A stretch of DNA of 64,000 nt from Carya illinoinensis. Its lineage: Eukaryota; Streptophyta; Magnoliopsida; Fagales; Juglandaceae. Positions 1 to 11,359 of the stretch are shown here, piece after piece. The notes below the pieces were generated by a model. That model was not told where the DNA came from and searched no databases. It was given only the letters and a program-made list of their open reading frames with translations. Within the stretch, counting starts at the first letter, position 1. Each line of letters begins with the position of its first letter. The position numbers were made by a program, and so were the translations under genes. The stretch spans positions 30,050,967 through 30,114,966 of the forward strand of contig NC_056758.1 of NCBI RefSeq assembly GCF_018687715.1, given 5' to 3'.

Positions 1-937
1 TTTGTTTTCAAATATTTTTTAAACATGCATCTTTAAATATTTAAAAAAAAATATACAAATTCACTAATAATAACTTTTTAAAACATTTAAAAAAATGTAC
101 CAAAGGTTTAACCGAGGGTGTAAACTAGCATTATCCTCATATTTTTGGCTTGTAAATGGGTTGGTCTACATGAGTTTTCCTCCGTTTAGTCAATGCTCTG
201 TAAAGCTAATTTCTTAGATACATCTTGTTTTGGTCGTTAAATTTTGTTGAATTGATTGCTTTAATTGGTACTTGTAGTTTTTTGTATGGTAATAAAAGTT
301 TTAGTTTGTACATGTAGGATATATTTCTCTTTATAAATTTTAAAGTTTGGTTTTGGAATTTTTGTATTACCCTGGCTCAACCTTTTTATTGTAATCATGA
401 TTTATATGCAACGGGAATGATTATTTGCGATCAAAATAGTCTTATTTTGGGATAAAATAGTTATTTTTGTAGTGCTTCTTTCACCATAAACATGGATTAT
501 TAATCAAATTGAAGTTACGTTGCATCTACGTACCTCTGTAAAAATAAGTGCCCCATAATTAATATTGGGAAGAGTTTTTAATACGAAGGAATCGGGGTTG
601 GTATTTTCGACCAACGTACCAAGATGTCAACCGTGAAGCTAAAGTGACAATCATGATTCATGACGCCAACACCTTGTAACTTTGTTGCATTCCAGATCTT
701 GCAATATCAAGTGCGCATTTACTATTTTCTTTTCTTTCATAAAATAATGGCATATCCTATTAAACAATACAGCAGATTAATTAATCAAGCTGTACATTAA
801 TGGCCAAGAATTTTTGGCATCACGCGCTTATTTCTGTAGTAAAAACAATGACAGAAAAATGAAATTACAACAACGGCAAGCCATATTCAAGAAGTTACTC
901 ATTCTTGTTTTTATTTTTTTAAAGAAAGAATATTAAC
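1..937. other. AT-rich intergenic DNA downstream of the PME pseudogene
   Basis: I find no convincing open frame, RNA gene or transposon end here. The right part would hold the 3' UTR of the minus-strand PME locus that ends at 938. Confidence 0.5.
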
Positions 938-2837
938 TCACATTAGGCCACCGGTGTAAGGCACTCCTGTTCAAGGCAACCAATCATCTTCCACCAGCAA
1001 GAAGAAAGATACTGTAAAATTAGCAGCATCAGCGCCGTCAATCACATGGTAACCAGGCCATGTCACTCTATTCGCAGTTTCTGATCCAGGTCCTCTATTT
1101 CCATATTCCGCATAATACAATGTGTTTAGTGCAAAACTTCCACTCCATTCATGCCAGCCTGCTGGATTTATCAAGCTGTCCATGAAAGATTGCATGTAAA
1201 CCGTCCTGGAGTACTCCTTCCATGGCCTCCCTAGGTATGTTTGATTAGTACCATCGCTTGCATCCAAATCGTTAGCTGCTCTAATTCTACAATTATGAAC
1301 TGAGATACCTGTGCTTTGATTTGGGTCCGTTCGACCTTGAGCTGTGATGGTATTGAATTGCCCACTCATTGGGAGCCGAGGATATATGTTGCAGTTTTGG
1401 AGAACAACGGCAGCATTTCCAAATATGAAGTCAACTGTCCCATATATATCACATTCCCGATAGAATTGCCTGAGAGAATGTGTGTACAATGTGTCCTGGT
1501 ACCCCTCAAAGCTGCAGCTGTAAAACGTGGACATATCTGCCCCACTTCGAAGTGCAGCTGCCTGGTGCTTTGTTGGCCCAGCAGTGTTGCGAATAGTAAT
1601 GTCCACGGCCACGAACCCTGGTGCAACCACAGCTGCAATATTGATGTGGAACTTAGTGAAGTTTTGGCACATAAGTTGCAGGAAATAATTAAATTTTTAG
1701 ATCAAGCTGACATGCATGTTAAATTCTTTGGATAATTCTTGGAGCAATTTAAGATTGTTTACAAAACAGCATACAAATTTCGGTGCTTCCCTAAAATGTT
1801 GGAGAGATTAATTATTCCTTACCAAAAGTTGCGGAATTGAACGTCGTCCAACCATCATCTACGCTTCGGTTGCCTGTGATTATGGTCCGATTGATACCGT
1901 CTCCAATCATCAACAAATACCTCTTGTTCTTCGGAATGGACACATACTCTTGGTAAACACCGGCTGTAACATAGATCAGAAAGTACCCATCAGAAGAGTT
2001 AGTGTTGTTTGGAGCAGCAAGAATGGCATCATTGATTGTGGTGAAGTTTCCGCCTCCATTTTGGCACACGATCACAATGTCAGAAACCATAATCTCTTCA
2101 TCTTCGCTATCTGTCTCAAAAATCTTTCTCTGGCACACTGACTCATAAATTGCTCGTTTCTGGCTGGACATTTTTAATGGTAAACTTCCATTTCGGAACA
2201 TAGGATATTTCCTCACAGGCTGCCAGGAATCCTTCTTCATAGGCACCCACCCCTTGGTGAACAAAGCCAGAGAGACGCCATAGAGCTTAGTGTCATTATA
2301 AAGTGGCCCTGAAAGAGCATTCTTTATGCTTGAATCCGAAGCTGTAGAAATTAGGCCTTCCAAAGTTTGCTGGTTAGTTAAAATAGCACTAAGAAAGGTT
2401 TGGACGTCCTCCACTTCAAGGGAGGAGAGATCAACACTAGTTGTGTTGATAGTTTCATAGGATTTTTTAAGTTAATCAACGTTTAAGCTAGCCAGCAATT
2501 GGCAATCCTCAAGAGCACGTATTGTGGTTTTGGATAAGAAGGGGTACCTGTATTGAACATAATTGTTCACTACACTTGAAAATATGCGTGATTGCAACAA
2601 TGACTTCAAAATCGCAAACCGGCCATAATCGAAGACATTGGCAGTCTGATAATTTGGGAGCACGGATTTGCAATAGGAGTTGTAAAGGGTGGACTTGCAA
2701 ATGGTTTCAGGTGGGACTGGAGTAGTCAGATCAGAGATATCTGCAAAAGATAGAGAGGCAAAGAAGGGAATTAAAAGGAGAACGAAAAATGAGAATGTTA
2801 TGGGAGAGAAAAGCTTGGAGCAGTACTCGGAGGCCAT
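938..2837 (-). pseudogene. Pectin methylesterase (pro-PME with inhibitor domain), broken by two stops
   Basis: Exon 1 is 2837-1823, the intron 1822-1633 (GT-AG) and exon 2 1632-938; together they make 570 codons in one frame. The product would be secreted and would demethylesterify wall homogalacturonan. There is a signal peptide (MASEYCSKLF start), then a PMEI domain, then the catalytic domain with [18 protein letters not shown] and [11 protein letters not shown], so all the usual catalytic residues remain. Breaks: TAA at 2472-2474 (codon 122, inside the inhibitor domain) and TGA at 971-973 (codon 559, between WLP and TGVPYTGGL), which removes the last ten residues. The fourth conserved inhibitor-domain cysteine, normally in NQQTC, is missing (NQQTLEGL). 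No frameshift is seen, so the loss is recent, or a shortened product starting after the first stop is still made. It is a paralogue of the intact PME at 41-45 kb. Confidence 0.88.
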
Positions 2838-2910
2838 TAATTGGTTTTGGACAAATGGAGATCAGAGTTTGAAGAATGCATGTGTGATGGTAGATGAGGT
2901 TATTGGGTTT

Positions 2911-2918
2911 TATTTATA
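2911..2918 (-). promoter_or_regulatory. TATA box of the PME pseudogene
   Basis: TATAAATA on the minus strand, 74 bp upstream of the ATG at 2837. The spacing is normal for a plant promoter with a short 5' UTR, so the promoter looks intact although the coding frame is broken. Confidence 0.6.
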
Positions 2919-4254
2919 GGAGATCAGGCATGCATGCAGGAGTTAATACCATGATCAGCGAAGTTAAGAATATTGTCTCGATCGAATATTGTGAGTGGCC
3001 GCGGGTTATGTATTTGTGGAGTCAACCGGCCGGCCTGTTGTTATATTTAAGAGTACTTCATGATTCCCATTTTGTTTCGGGGTATATCTGGGCGTGTGTT
3101 TGCCTATCATCGTTGGATATATGCAAGTGGATTTCACAAAATTAAGGTTAGTTTGGTTTGATATTGATACGTCATTTCTTTTAATAATAAAATAAATATA
3201 ATGTATTGTAGATTTACGTTAAATCATGTCGATCATTTTATAAATTCATTCGTAGACTTGAACTGACAGATATATTGATAAACATTATTGGCCGGGATTA
3301 ATCCAAAAAGGTAGATTGGTGCCAAAAGTCATTGAAATCACAATAATCCGTGGGAGTCATTTTCTTGTAGTTTCGGTAAGAGCTCTAAGAACTACATTTT
3401 GCTCTTATTTCTTTGACTAATTTTGAAGTACACATAACTTTGATTAATAAGAGAATATTTGAAGTAATTGAAATAATACAAATATGATAATAATTATATG
3501 ATCAATCTAGGAGATATAAATCATCATATCCACTTGTACGCAAAATTAATTAATTAACGTCATGATGAACAATTACTCTAAATTAATGAAAATATAATTG
3601 TAACCCGTTTTAGGTCAATAACCACAATTCCAAAATAAAATTCTTCGCAATCGTACGTATATATACATGATCATGATGAGCTTAATTCATTGTTGTCAAT
3701 TAATATTTAAAAAAAAAAAAAAAAAAGGCATTAATGTTATAATGGCATTAATGCATGGGTTGCAATTCGTCTTTCTGCATGCAAGAAAATTGATCATATA
3801 ATTAATTTTTAGACGTACATAAATCGAACCGGCAGCAAAATTGAAAATTCGTACGCATGTGTTTTGAATTTATTGGTTCTAACGTACAAAGAGCTAATTA
3901 AGATCAGTTGGCCATGGAATTATATATTCAAGTAGCTGTCAACAATCGTGATACACACGTCTTAGCTAGCTAGATATGTCCTAATTAAATAATTCTGGAC
4001 AATACCAACATATATATATTAGATGTATTTATGTTTGGACCGGAGGCCATAGAAACAGATTAATTATAAGAAAACAAATTATTATTGAGGAAAGTTGTTA
4101 AGGTTGATATGACCAATAATCGTATTAATCAAGAGCAAAGAATTCAGACGCGTGTGAACATCATGGTCATGAGGTGCACTACTGCCCTTATCGATAAGCA
4201 TGTTGTTGATGTTGTGTTTTGTACATCTATGGGACAAGTTCTCAATATCTAAGT
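2919..4254. other. Intergenic DNA upstream of the PME pseudogene
   Basis: AT-rich, with an A-run near 3711-3726. It presumably contains upstream promoter sequence for the minus-strand PME. I see no gene or transposon end. Confidence 0.45.
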
Positions 4255-4613
4255 ATTCTTTGGAGGGCTTGCTAACACAAAGAGAAGATTAATAGGAGGT
4301 GGCCCTTTGGTGGTCGAGGGAGCTACCACCGATGCCTAAATCGGTAATATCTTTATAAATGATGTGGGAAAGCAGGAATTAAGTTAGAAAGTTTTGTAAG
4401 TGTATCCTCAGTCCCCCTTTTTGATACTTGGAAATCCCTTTTATACCTTACTTCGAGGGCCAAGCAGCCATGTCCTGTGGCTGGGGAGGGGGGGGTCTTC
4501 CTGGAGTCCCTTCCGCCACGCATCATTTAATGCGGTGTGACCCTCTTAGCGATATGCATTTAATACAGCATGATCTTCTGGTGAACACATTTAATGCAAC
4601 GCAATCCCTTGAA
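4255..4613. repeat. Possible older LTR/repeat into which the copia element inserted (left part)
   Basis: GC-richer than its surroundings and containing a G-run, a TTTTATACC tract and short direct repeats around ATTTAATGC. The stretch to the right of the copia element (10071-10300) has similar base composition and also contains TGGCCCTTTGG. Both flanks may be one older repeat split by the insertion. I could not define its ends or coding content. Confidence 0.3.
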
Positions 4614-4619
4614 GTGCTT

Positions 4620-4975
4620 TGTTGTGCCTCTAACCTGTCCGAAAATCACACAAAACAATTTTAAAGTGGTTCAGCAAATTGCTAACGTCCATTGGAGCCT
4701 CTTTTATAGAATTTGTACAAGATTTATGAAAATCTACAAATTCTCAATTCTCACGTCCCTCTTTCTCTTTCTTTTCTCTTCTCCCCTCTCCTCTGCAGAT
4801 CAGAACTCTCCTATTTATAGGAGGAGTTCTCCTCAACTGCTAATTTCGGTGCAGCATTCTGCTGCTGAAAATATGGGATGGGTGCCTAATAAAAACAAAT
4901 CACCAAACGGTGCCTAACAAAACAATGCACCTTACGGTGCATGTGCAAATCATGCCACTTGGGTGGCTTTCAACA
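4620..4975 (-). repeat. 3' LTR of the Tork-like copia element
   Basis: 356 bp, TGTTG...CAACA on the plus strand, same length as the partner at 9709-10064. It contains a pyrimidine-rich tract (CTTTCTCTTT type) and CTATTTATAG. Confidence 0.93.
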
Positions 4976-4991
4976 ATCACCCCCTCCACCC
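4976..4991 (-). other. Polypurine tract of the copia element
   Basis: On the minus strand GGGTGGAGGGGGTGAT lies directly against the 3' LTR. This is where plus-strand DNA synthesis would be primed. Confidence 0.75.
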
Positions 4992-5105
4992 AAGTGTGCC
5001 ATACCGGACTGTTTGCAAATTGATTCATTCTTCAAATGAATGCACCTCTTTCTTTGACATGAGAGACTTCTGCTATCGAATATGCTCCATTGCACCCGAG
5101 GGTGC

Positions 5106-8100
5106 TCAGCAGTGTACAATACTGATCAAGTCCAAACAGTGTTGGAACTTGATTCCTGTGACGACCTTCGTCAACATATTTGCTGGATTATCTTCAGTGC
5201 TAATCTTCTGAAGTTTGATGTCATCTTCTTCTAATATTTCATGTACAAAGTGAAATCGGACATCTATATGTTTTGTTCGAGAGTGATAAACCTGATTCTT
5301 GGCCAAATGGATTGCACTTTGACTGTCATAGTAAACGGTAACCTCTTGCTACTCAAAGCCCAAATCTGTTTCCAATCCCTGTAACCAAATAGCTTCTTTC
5401 ACGACTTCTGTTACAGCCATGTATTCAGCCTCCGTTGATGATAGTGCAATTGTTGACTGCAAAGTTGATCGCCAACTAACTGATCCTCCAGCCATAGTGA
5501 ACACATAATCTGTTGTCGATCGGCGTTTGACAAGATCACCTGCATAGTCTGAGTCAACATATCCAGTTACTAGACTATCTTCACTCTTCTCGAACCTCAA
5601 ACCAACATCTACGATCCCAGCAATATACCGTGGAATCCACTTAGCCGCCTGCCAATGAACCTTTCCAGGATTATGCATATAGCGACTAACTAAGCTAACG
5701 GCCTAGGAGATATCAGGTCGTGTACACACCATGGCATACATTAAGCTTCCAACAACACTTGCATATGGGACATTCCTCATGTAGTCCCGCTCTTCATCAG
5801 TTTTAGGAGACTGCAATGCACCGAGCTTGAAATATGAGGCCATAGGAGTACTCACCAACTTCGTCTTCGAGTCGATGTTGAAGCGTTGCAGTATTCTCTT
5901 CAGATACTGCTTCTGAGTAAGGTGAAGTGTACCTTTCACCCTGTCTCTGCTGATCTCCATCCCCAGTATTCTTCGTGCTTCTCCCAGATCTTTCATTTCA
6001 AACTCATTACTTAACTGAGTTTTTAAACGATCTATCTCCCCCTTACTTTTACATGCAATTAACATATTATCTACATATAAAAGCAAATAAATGAAAGATC
6101 TATCTGCAAGTTTTCTGAAATATACAAAATGATCGTATTGGCAACGAGTGTATTTCAGATCCATCATAAAACGGTCAAACCGCTTATACCACTGCCGAGG
6201 TGACTGCTTCAAGCCATAGAGAGACTTCTTCAGACTGCATACCCAATTTTCTTTACCAGCTTCTTTGAATCCTTCTGGTGGAGACAGATAAATCTCCTCT
6301 TCCAGATCACCATGTAAGAAGGTTGTCTTCACATCAAGCTGTGCTAACTCAAGATCATATTGTGCAACCAAAGCTAGCAATATCCGAATGGATGAATGCT
6401 TCACAACAGGAGAGAATACTTCATTGTAGTCAATTCCCTCTGTCTGAGCGTAGCCCTTGGCTACCAACCTAGCTTTGTATCGCATTCCATTTTTAGCAGC
6501 TTGATCATCTTTCTGATTGAAGATCCACTTACAGCCAATTACCTTATTTCCTTTTGGAAGCGGCACAAGCTCCCAAGTTTGGTTCTGGTGAAGAGAATGC
6601 ATCTCTTCATTCATCGCCTTTGTCCATTCAACTTGTTCACTGGACTGTACGGCTTCTCTGTAAGTGGTTGGGATCTCACCCCCTTCAGCTGGTAATGCAT
6701 ATGTCACATAGTCTGCATAACGTGTTGGTACACGTTTCTCTCGTCTCGGTCTGTTGGTTGCTATTGATTCGGGTTGACATGGAGGTACTGTGACTGGATT
6801 ATCAGTCTCATCTTGTCCATGCTTTTCCAACTTCTTTGAAGTAATAAACTCCACATTCTGCGAATCATCTGATGTTTCGCCATCACTACTGCCTTCACTG
6901 GAATCTCTATGCTTATGTGACTTAAGCATCTCAGATTCGTTGAATGTAACATCTCTACTGATTATTACCTTTTTGGACTCTATGCACCAGAGTCTATACC
7001 CTTTTACACCGGTACTAAAGCCCAAGAATTTTGCTTTCTTGGTTCTAGGATCAAGCTTACTTTCTTTAGCATGATAGTAAGCAGGACATCCGAAAATGTG
7101 TAAAAAGTCATAATCAGTAGCATGTTTACCTCTCCACATTTCAATGGGTGTCTTCCCATCATTGGCAGCTGCGGGTAGTCGGTTGATGAGGTGACAGGCA
7201 TATGTCACAGCTTCAGCCCAAAATTTCTTACTGAGTCCAGCATTCAGCAACATACATCGCACTTTCTCTAATAAAGTATAATTCATTCGTTCTGCCACAC
7301 TGTTCTGCTGCGGTGTACCTCGTACTGTGAAGTGTCTGATAATTCCCTCTCTCCGGCATACTTCCATGAAGGGGTCTGAAGTGTACTCACCTCCATTATC
7401 AGATCTGAGTCGCTTGATCTTCCTGCCGGTCTGAGTCTCAACCATTTTCTTCCAATCAAGGAAGATTTTCAGCACTTCATCTTTATTCTTCATCGTATAC
7501 ACCCACACACGACGAGAATAATCATCAACAAAAGTTACAAACCAATGTTTACCTCCCAAAGATGCATTTTGGGTAGGTCCCCAAACATCGGAGTGCACAT
7601 AGTCAAGAATTTCCTGTGTATTGTGTACTGTGGTTCCAAACTTGATCCGCCTCTGCTTCCCCAATACACAGTGCTCACAGAAAGATAGTTTACCTGTCTT
7701 GGCATCTTTGAGTAAGCCTTGTTTTACCAGTGTTTGCAAAGCTTTTTCTCTTGCGTGTCCCATACGCATATGCCAAAGACTGGTGGTGTCGGCATCAGTC
7801 TCATCTAGCTTCTCACAGCCTGTGGAAGCTCTTCCATCAAAAGTACTTCCCTGCAAGAAGTACAAGTTTCCTCGCCTTAAACCCTTCATTGCCACCTGAA
7901 CTCCCATTAGTACTTTGAGAGTTCTGTCTTCAATGACGATTCTGAATCCCTTTGAATCCAGAGATCCTAGTGAGATGAGATTCTTCCGCAAGTTCGGAAC
8001 ATACCGAACTTCTGTTAGAGTCTTGACGCTGCCATCATGCAGCTTTAACCGAATGCTACCTATTCCTTGTGTCTTACAGGCACTGTCATTGCCCATAAGT

Positions 8101-9110
8101 ACTGCTCTACCCTCGATCTTTGTGAAGTCAGTAAACCAGTCCCGATTGGGACACATATGATAGGTACATCCGGAATCCATAATCCATTCATCGGAATGAC
8201 AAATGGATGATGAACTTATCAAGGAAAAATCTGAATCATCATCTCTGTCCACGACATTGGCTGTAGAGGGTTGATTCTGTTGTTGTCCCTTTCGGTTTGG
8301 ACAATCCTTCCTCCAGTGTCCTTTGTTGTGACAAAAGGAACACTCGTCTCTGGCGAGTTTTCTGCCGACTGATGAACCACGTGATGTGGCCCGGGTTTTC
8401 GAATGAAAACCGTTTTTCTTTCTGGGATACCTTGACTGTGGTCTCCCTCTTGCTGTTAAAGCTTTACTTGATGTATCTTGATATACCTGTTTATCCTTTT
8501 TCCGGTACTCATTGCTAATTAAAGAACTAGATACATCGTCAAAACTAATACTTTCCTTCCCATACAGTAGAGTAGTAATTAAATGCTCATATGTATCGGG
8601 CAAGGAATTTAACAAAAGTAAAGCTTTATCTTCATCTTCGATTTCAACATCTAAGTTTAACAAATCAGCAAGAATTTGGTTGCAACTATTCAGATGTTCA
8701 GACATTGAAATACCTTCACGAAATTGGAATCTGAAGAGCTTCTTCTTCAAGTGCAAACGGCTCTCAATGCTCTTTTTCATGAACTTATCCTCCAATTTCT
8801 GCCAAAGTACCTTTGCATTTATCTCTCTCATGACAAAATACTTTTGTTCTTTAGTAAGACATAATCGGATTGTACTACAAGCTTGAGTATTAAGCTTCTT
8901 CCAACCCTGATCAGTCATATCATCTGACTTTCCTCCCAACGCAATATCCAACTCTTGTTGGATCAACACGTCCATGACTTCACACTGCCACATGCCGAAG
9001 TTGCTTGTTCCATCAAACTTTTCAACTTCAAACTTGGCATTTGACACAGTAGACCGACGTCCTGAGCTACTGGCATGTTCAGAGCTCCTGTCTCTTTCAG
9101 ATCCTTCCAT
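5106..9110 (-). pseudogene. gag-pol of the Tork-like copia element, with two stops and an altered RT site
   Basis: One frame from ATG at 9110 to 5106. Order: gag; zinc knuckle CSFCHNKGHWRKDC; protease DSGCTYHMC; integrase HHCC region (HMRMGH ... CEHC) with core motifs VHSDVWGP, DNGGEY and the glutamate in SVAERMN; RT; RNase H (GYVDSDYAGD, STEAEYMA). In-frame TAG codons lie at 5703-5705 (after TRPDIS) and 5349-5351 (after LGFE), splitting off RNase H. The RT box that is normally YVDD reads YVDN, so one metal-binding aspartate is replaced. No frameshift is present. The copy is therefore predicted not to transpose by itself. Confidence 0.92.
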
Positions 9111-9689
9111 TTGAATTTAGAAAATTTAGACTCAAAATTTCAAAATTCTAACCGTACGGATGAGTCCGGAACGATCCAAATAGTAGAAAAGTACTATTTG
9201 ATTGCTGAAATCGGACTCCGAATGGCTTAGATCAAACCGAAAATGGATCTGAAAAACGGACGGTTCTGATCTGTCTGGCACGTGAGATGCACGCGCTGCA
9301 CAGTGCGAGTGGGCAGCGAGTAGGCGCGTGTATTACACGAGCTACAGTACCTTGTGCACGTGGGGGAGAGCGAGGTGCATGAAGTACACGCGCCGAACCT
9401 CTGTAGGGCGCGTGGGGGCGCGTGAGGCGCGTGTCCGTCACGCGTCTTCAACCTTCGGAGCGCGTGGGGGCGCGTGGGCACGTGTGGCTCAGTCGTCTTC
9501 TTCCTCCGATGCGCGTGGGGGCGCGTGGATGACAACAGATGCACGCGCTGACCTTCTAGGGGCGCGTGTGGGCTCGTCCGACCTCCGTTTTGGATTCCGT
9601 TTGCGGCAACGGATTCTTCTCGACGCGAGGAACACCCTGGAGTTGTCAAAAATTTATTTTGAGCAACTTGAATTTTTGGACAGTTCGAA
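9111..9689 (-). promoter_or_regulatory. GC-rich 5' leader of the copia element with CGCGTG/CACGTG repeats
   Basis: The untranslated leader between PBS and gag. From about 9270 to 9590 it is packed with GCGCGTGGGGGCGCGTG-type repeats and at least three CACGTG (G-box) cores, in strong contrast to the AT-rich surroundings. The copies are irregular rather than a clean tandem array. It could bind bZIP/bHLH proteins or fold strongly in RNA; neither can be shown from the sequence. Confidence 0.7.
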
Positions 9690-9706
9690 CCAGAGCTCTG
9701 ATACCA
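9690..9706 (-). other. Primer binding site (initiator Met-tRNA) of the copia element
   Basis: The minus strand reads TGGTATCAGAGCTCTGG, two bases inside the 5' LTR. This matches the 3' end of plant initiator tRNA-Met, the usual copia primer. Confidence 0.85.
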
Positions 9707-9708
9707 AT

Positions 9709-10064
9709 TGTTGTGCCTCTAACCTGTCCGAAAATCACACAAAATAATTTTAAAGTGGTTCAGCAAATTGCTTACATCCACTGGAGCCTCTTTTATAGAA
9801 TTTGTACAAGATTTATGAAAATCTACAAATTCTCAATTCTCACATCCCTCTTTCTCTTTCTTTTCTCTTCTCCCATCTCCTCTGCAGATCAGAACTCTCC
9901 TATTTATAGGAGGAGTTCTCCTCAACTGCTAATTTCGATGCAGTATTCTGCTGCTGAAAATATGGGATGTGTGCCTAATAAAAACAAATCACCAAACGGT
10001 ACCTAACAAAACAATGCACCTTACTGTGCATGTGCAAATCATGCCACTTGGGTGGCTTTCAACA
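9709..10064 (-). repeat. 5' LTR of the Tork-like copia element
   Basis: 356 bp, TGTTG...CAACA on the plus strand, about 97% identical by eye to the partner LTR at 4620-4975. Confidence 0.93.
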
Positions 10065-10070
10065 GTGCTT

Positions 10071-10376
10071 TAAGGTTCGGTCCCGTTGAGATGACATGTT
10101 CTCCTTCATCCTTCGTTGGGGTAACTTCCAGTGCCCCCAGAATAGCAATCCTTCCTTCGACCAAAAATCCTGAATCCGACTCTTATGAGTCGAGAGCCCT
10201 TAACCTGGCCGTTGAGTAACTTGGTGGATACATGTCTATGGGTATTGGACCCAGCTCCCTGGCCCTTTGGGTATGAAAATAAAACCGCCCAATACATATA
10301 TTATTATTATATATGCCACGTGGTTGATTTAAAGTTCATCTTCTTAATTATTTAAGCTTGATGGTCATGTAAATTG

Positions 10377-10413
<37 letters not shown>

Positions 10414-11359
10414 CATTATATAGTTTAATTTAAACTTTTAATATTTAGCATTAATTAGATATAGAGTAAACAAATAATAATAAAATAATACAAAAATATT
10501 ATGAGCAAGGTGCATCATATTAATACAAAAATAATTACATACAAAAGGGTCATGAGAATCTCAACAAACATCCACTACTTAACTATCCCAAAAATAAAAT
10601 AACAAATATGCGAATTGATTTTGGGTCAAATAAATAGCTTTAATTCTATGCATCTATCCTTGATTTTATTCAGTGAATAAAATAAAGATAAATGGACACA
10701 AATATTTTATGTGATTTGACACTACCGTCCACCAATTTGGGCCACGAACGATCAATTCCTCTATAAAATGAAATGAAAGTAAAAACTATATCCAACTTTC
10801 CTTTTTGCATCAGTCGAAGCAAAGGTCAAAGCACATGCGCCGCTAATGGCGGAGGTTTCCTTCGAATTAACTTTCCAGTTTCCACGATTGCCTCGCAATC
10901 CCATCTCCCAAGACCCTTAATTTGTCTGCGACCACACGCTGACACGGTCAAGGCGCAAACTGTATCGAAACCAACCTTTACCGTCCGTTCTGACGCGTTG
11001 GATGATCAACGGAAATGGGTGCATTGGATGACAACGCAAGGAATAAGACTCTTAAGAAGCTCAACCCCGACCCTCCATTCTTATACGTAGGAAAAATCAA
11101 CGGATTGGAGCACAGGGATGACGGTATACGTTGAAATCAAAGGAAATAATGGAAGTTTGGTAGACCGAGACATTGAACCAAGCATGAACATGTTCATTCC
11201 TTAACTGGAAAGCAACCCCGGCTCTAACGTGCATATATATATGCACATATATGCTGCAGAGACATTTACCAATCAAACCGATCCCGTTAACGATAATTGT
11301 TTCTTTTTTCCAACCACGTATAGGCTTAATCAAGTACTTCCACGATATCCACTGCGAAA
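10071..11359. other. Intergenic DNA between the copia element and the coatomer-like gene
   Basis: To about 10300 it may be the right part of the older repeat split by the copia element. A (TA)n run lies at 10381-10410. TATAAAA at 10762-10768 (+) could belong to the coatomer-like gene if its 5' UTR is long or contains an intron. Nothing coding is convincing. Confidence 0.4.
10381..10410. repeat. (TA)n microsatellite
   Basis: About 15 uninterrupted TA units. Confidence 0.9.

Larger units (their letters stand above)
4620..10064 (-). mobile_element. Ty1-copia LTR retrotransposon, Tork-like, full length
   Basis: The element is 5445 bp, with two 356 bp LTRs (4620-4975 and 9709-10064) that begin TGTTG and end CAACA. 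GTGCTT flanks both outer ends as target duplication (4614-4619 and 10065-10070). The internal part reads on the minus strand: PBS, GC-rich leader, gag-pol, polypurine tract. By eye the LTRs differ at 11 of 356 positions (about 3.1%), so the insertion is fairly old. The single gag-pol frame and domain order protease, integrase, RT, RNase H fix the superfamily; Tork-type lineage is inferred from protein similarity. Confidence 0.93.

Noticed and set aside
1316..1735. Plus-strand open frame of 139 codons
   Set aside because: Antisense shadow of PME exon 2; it has no family features.
4594..4917. Plus-strand open frame repeated at 9566-10006
   Set aside because: It lies in the two copia LTRs; its recurrence comes from LTR identity, not from a gene.
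10773..11090. Plus-strand frame of 105 codons upstream of the coatomer-like gene
   Set aside because: No homology or domain; more likely promoter or 5' UTR sequence.
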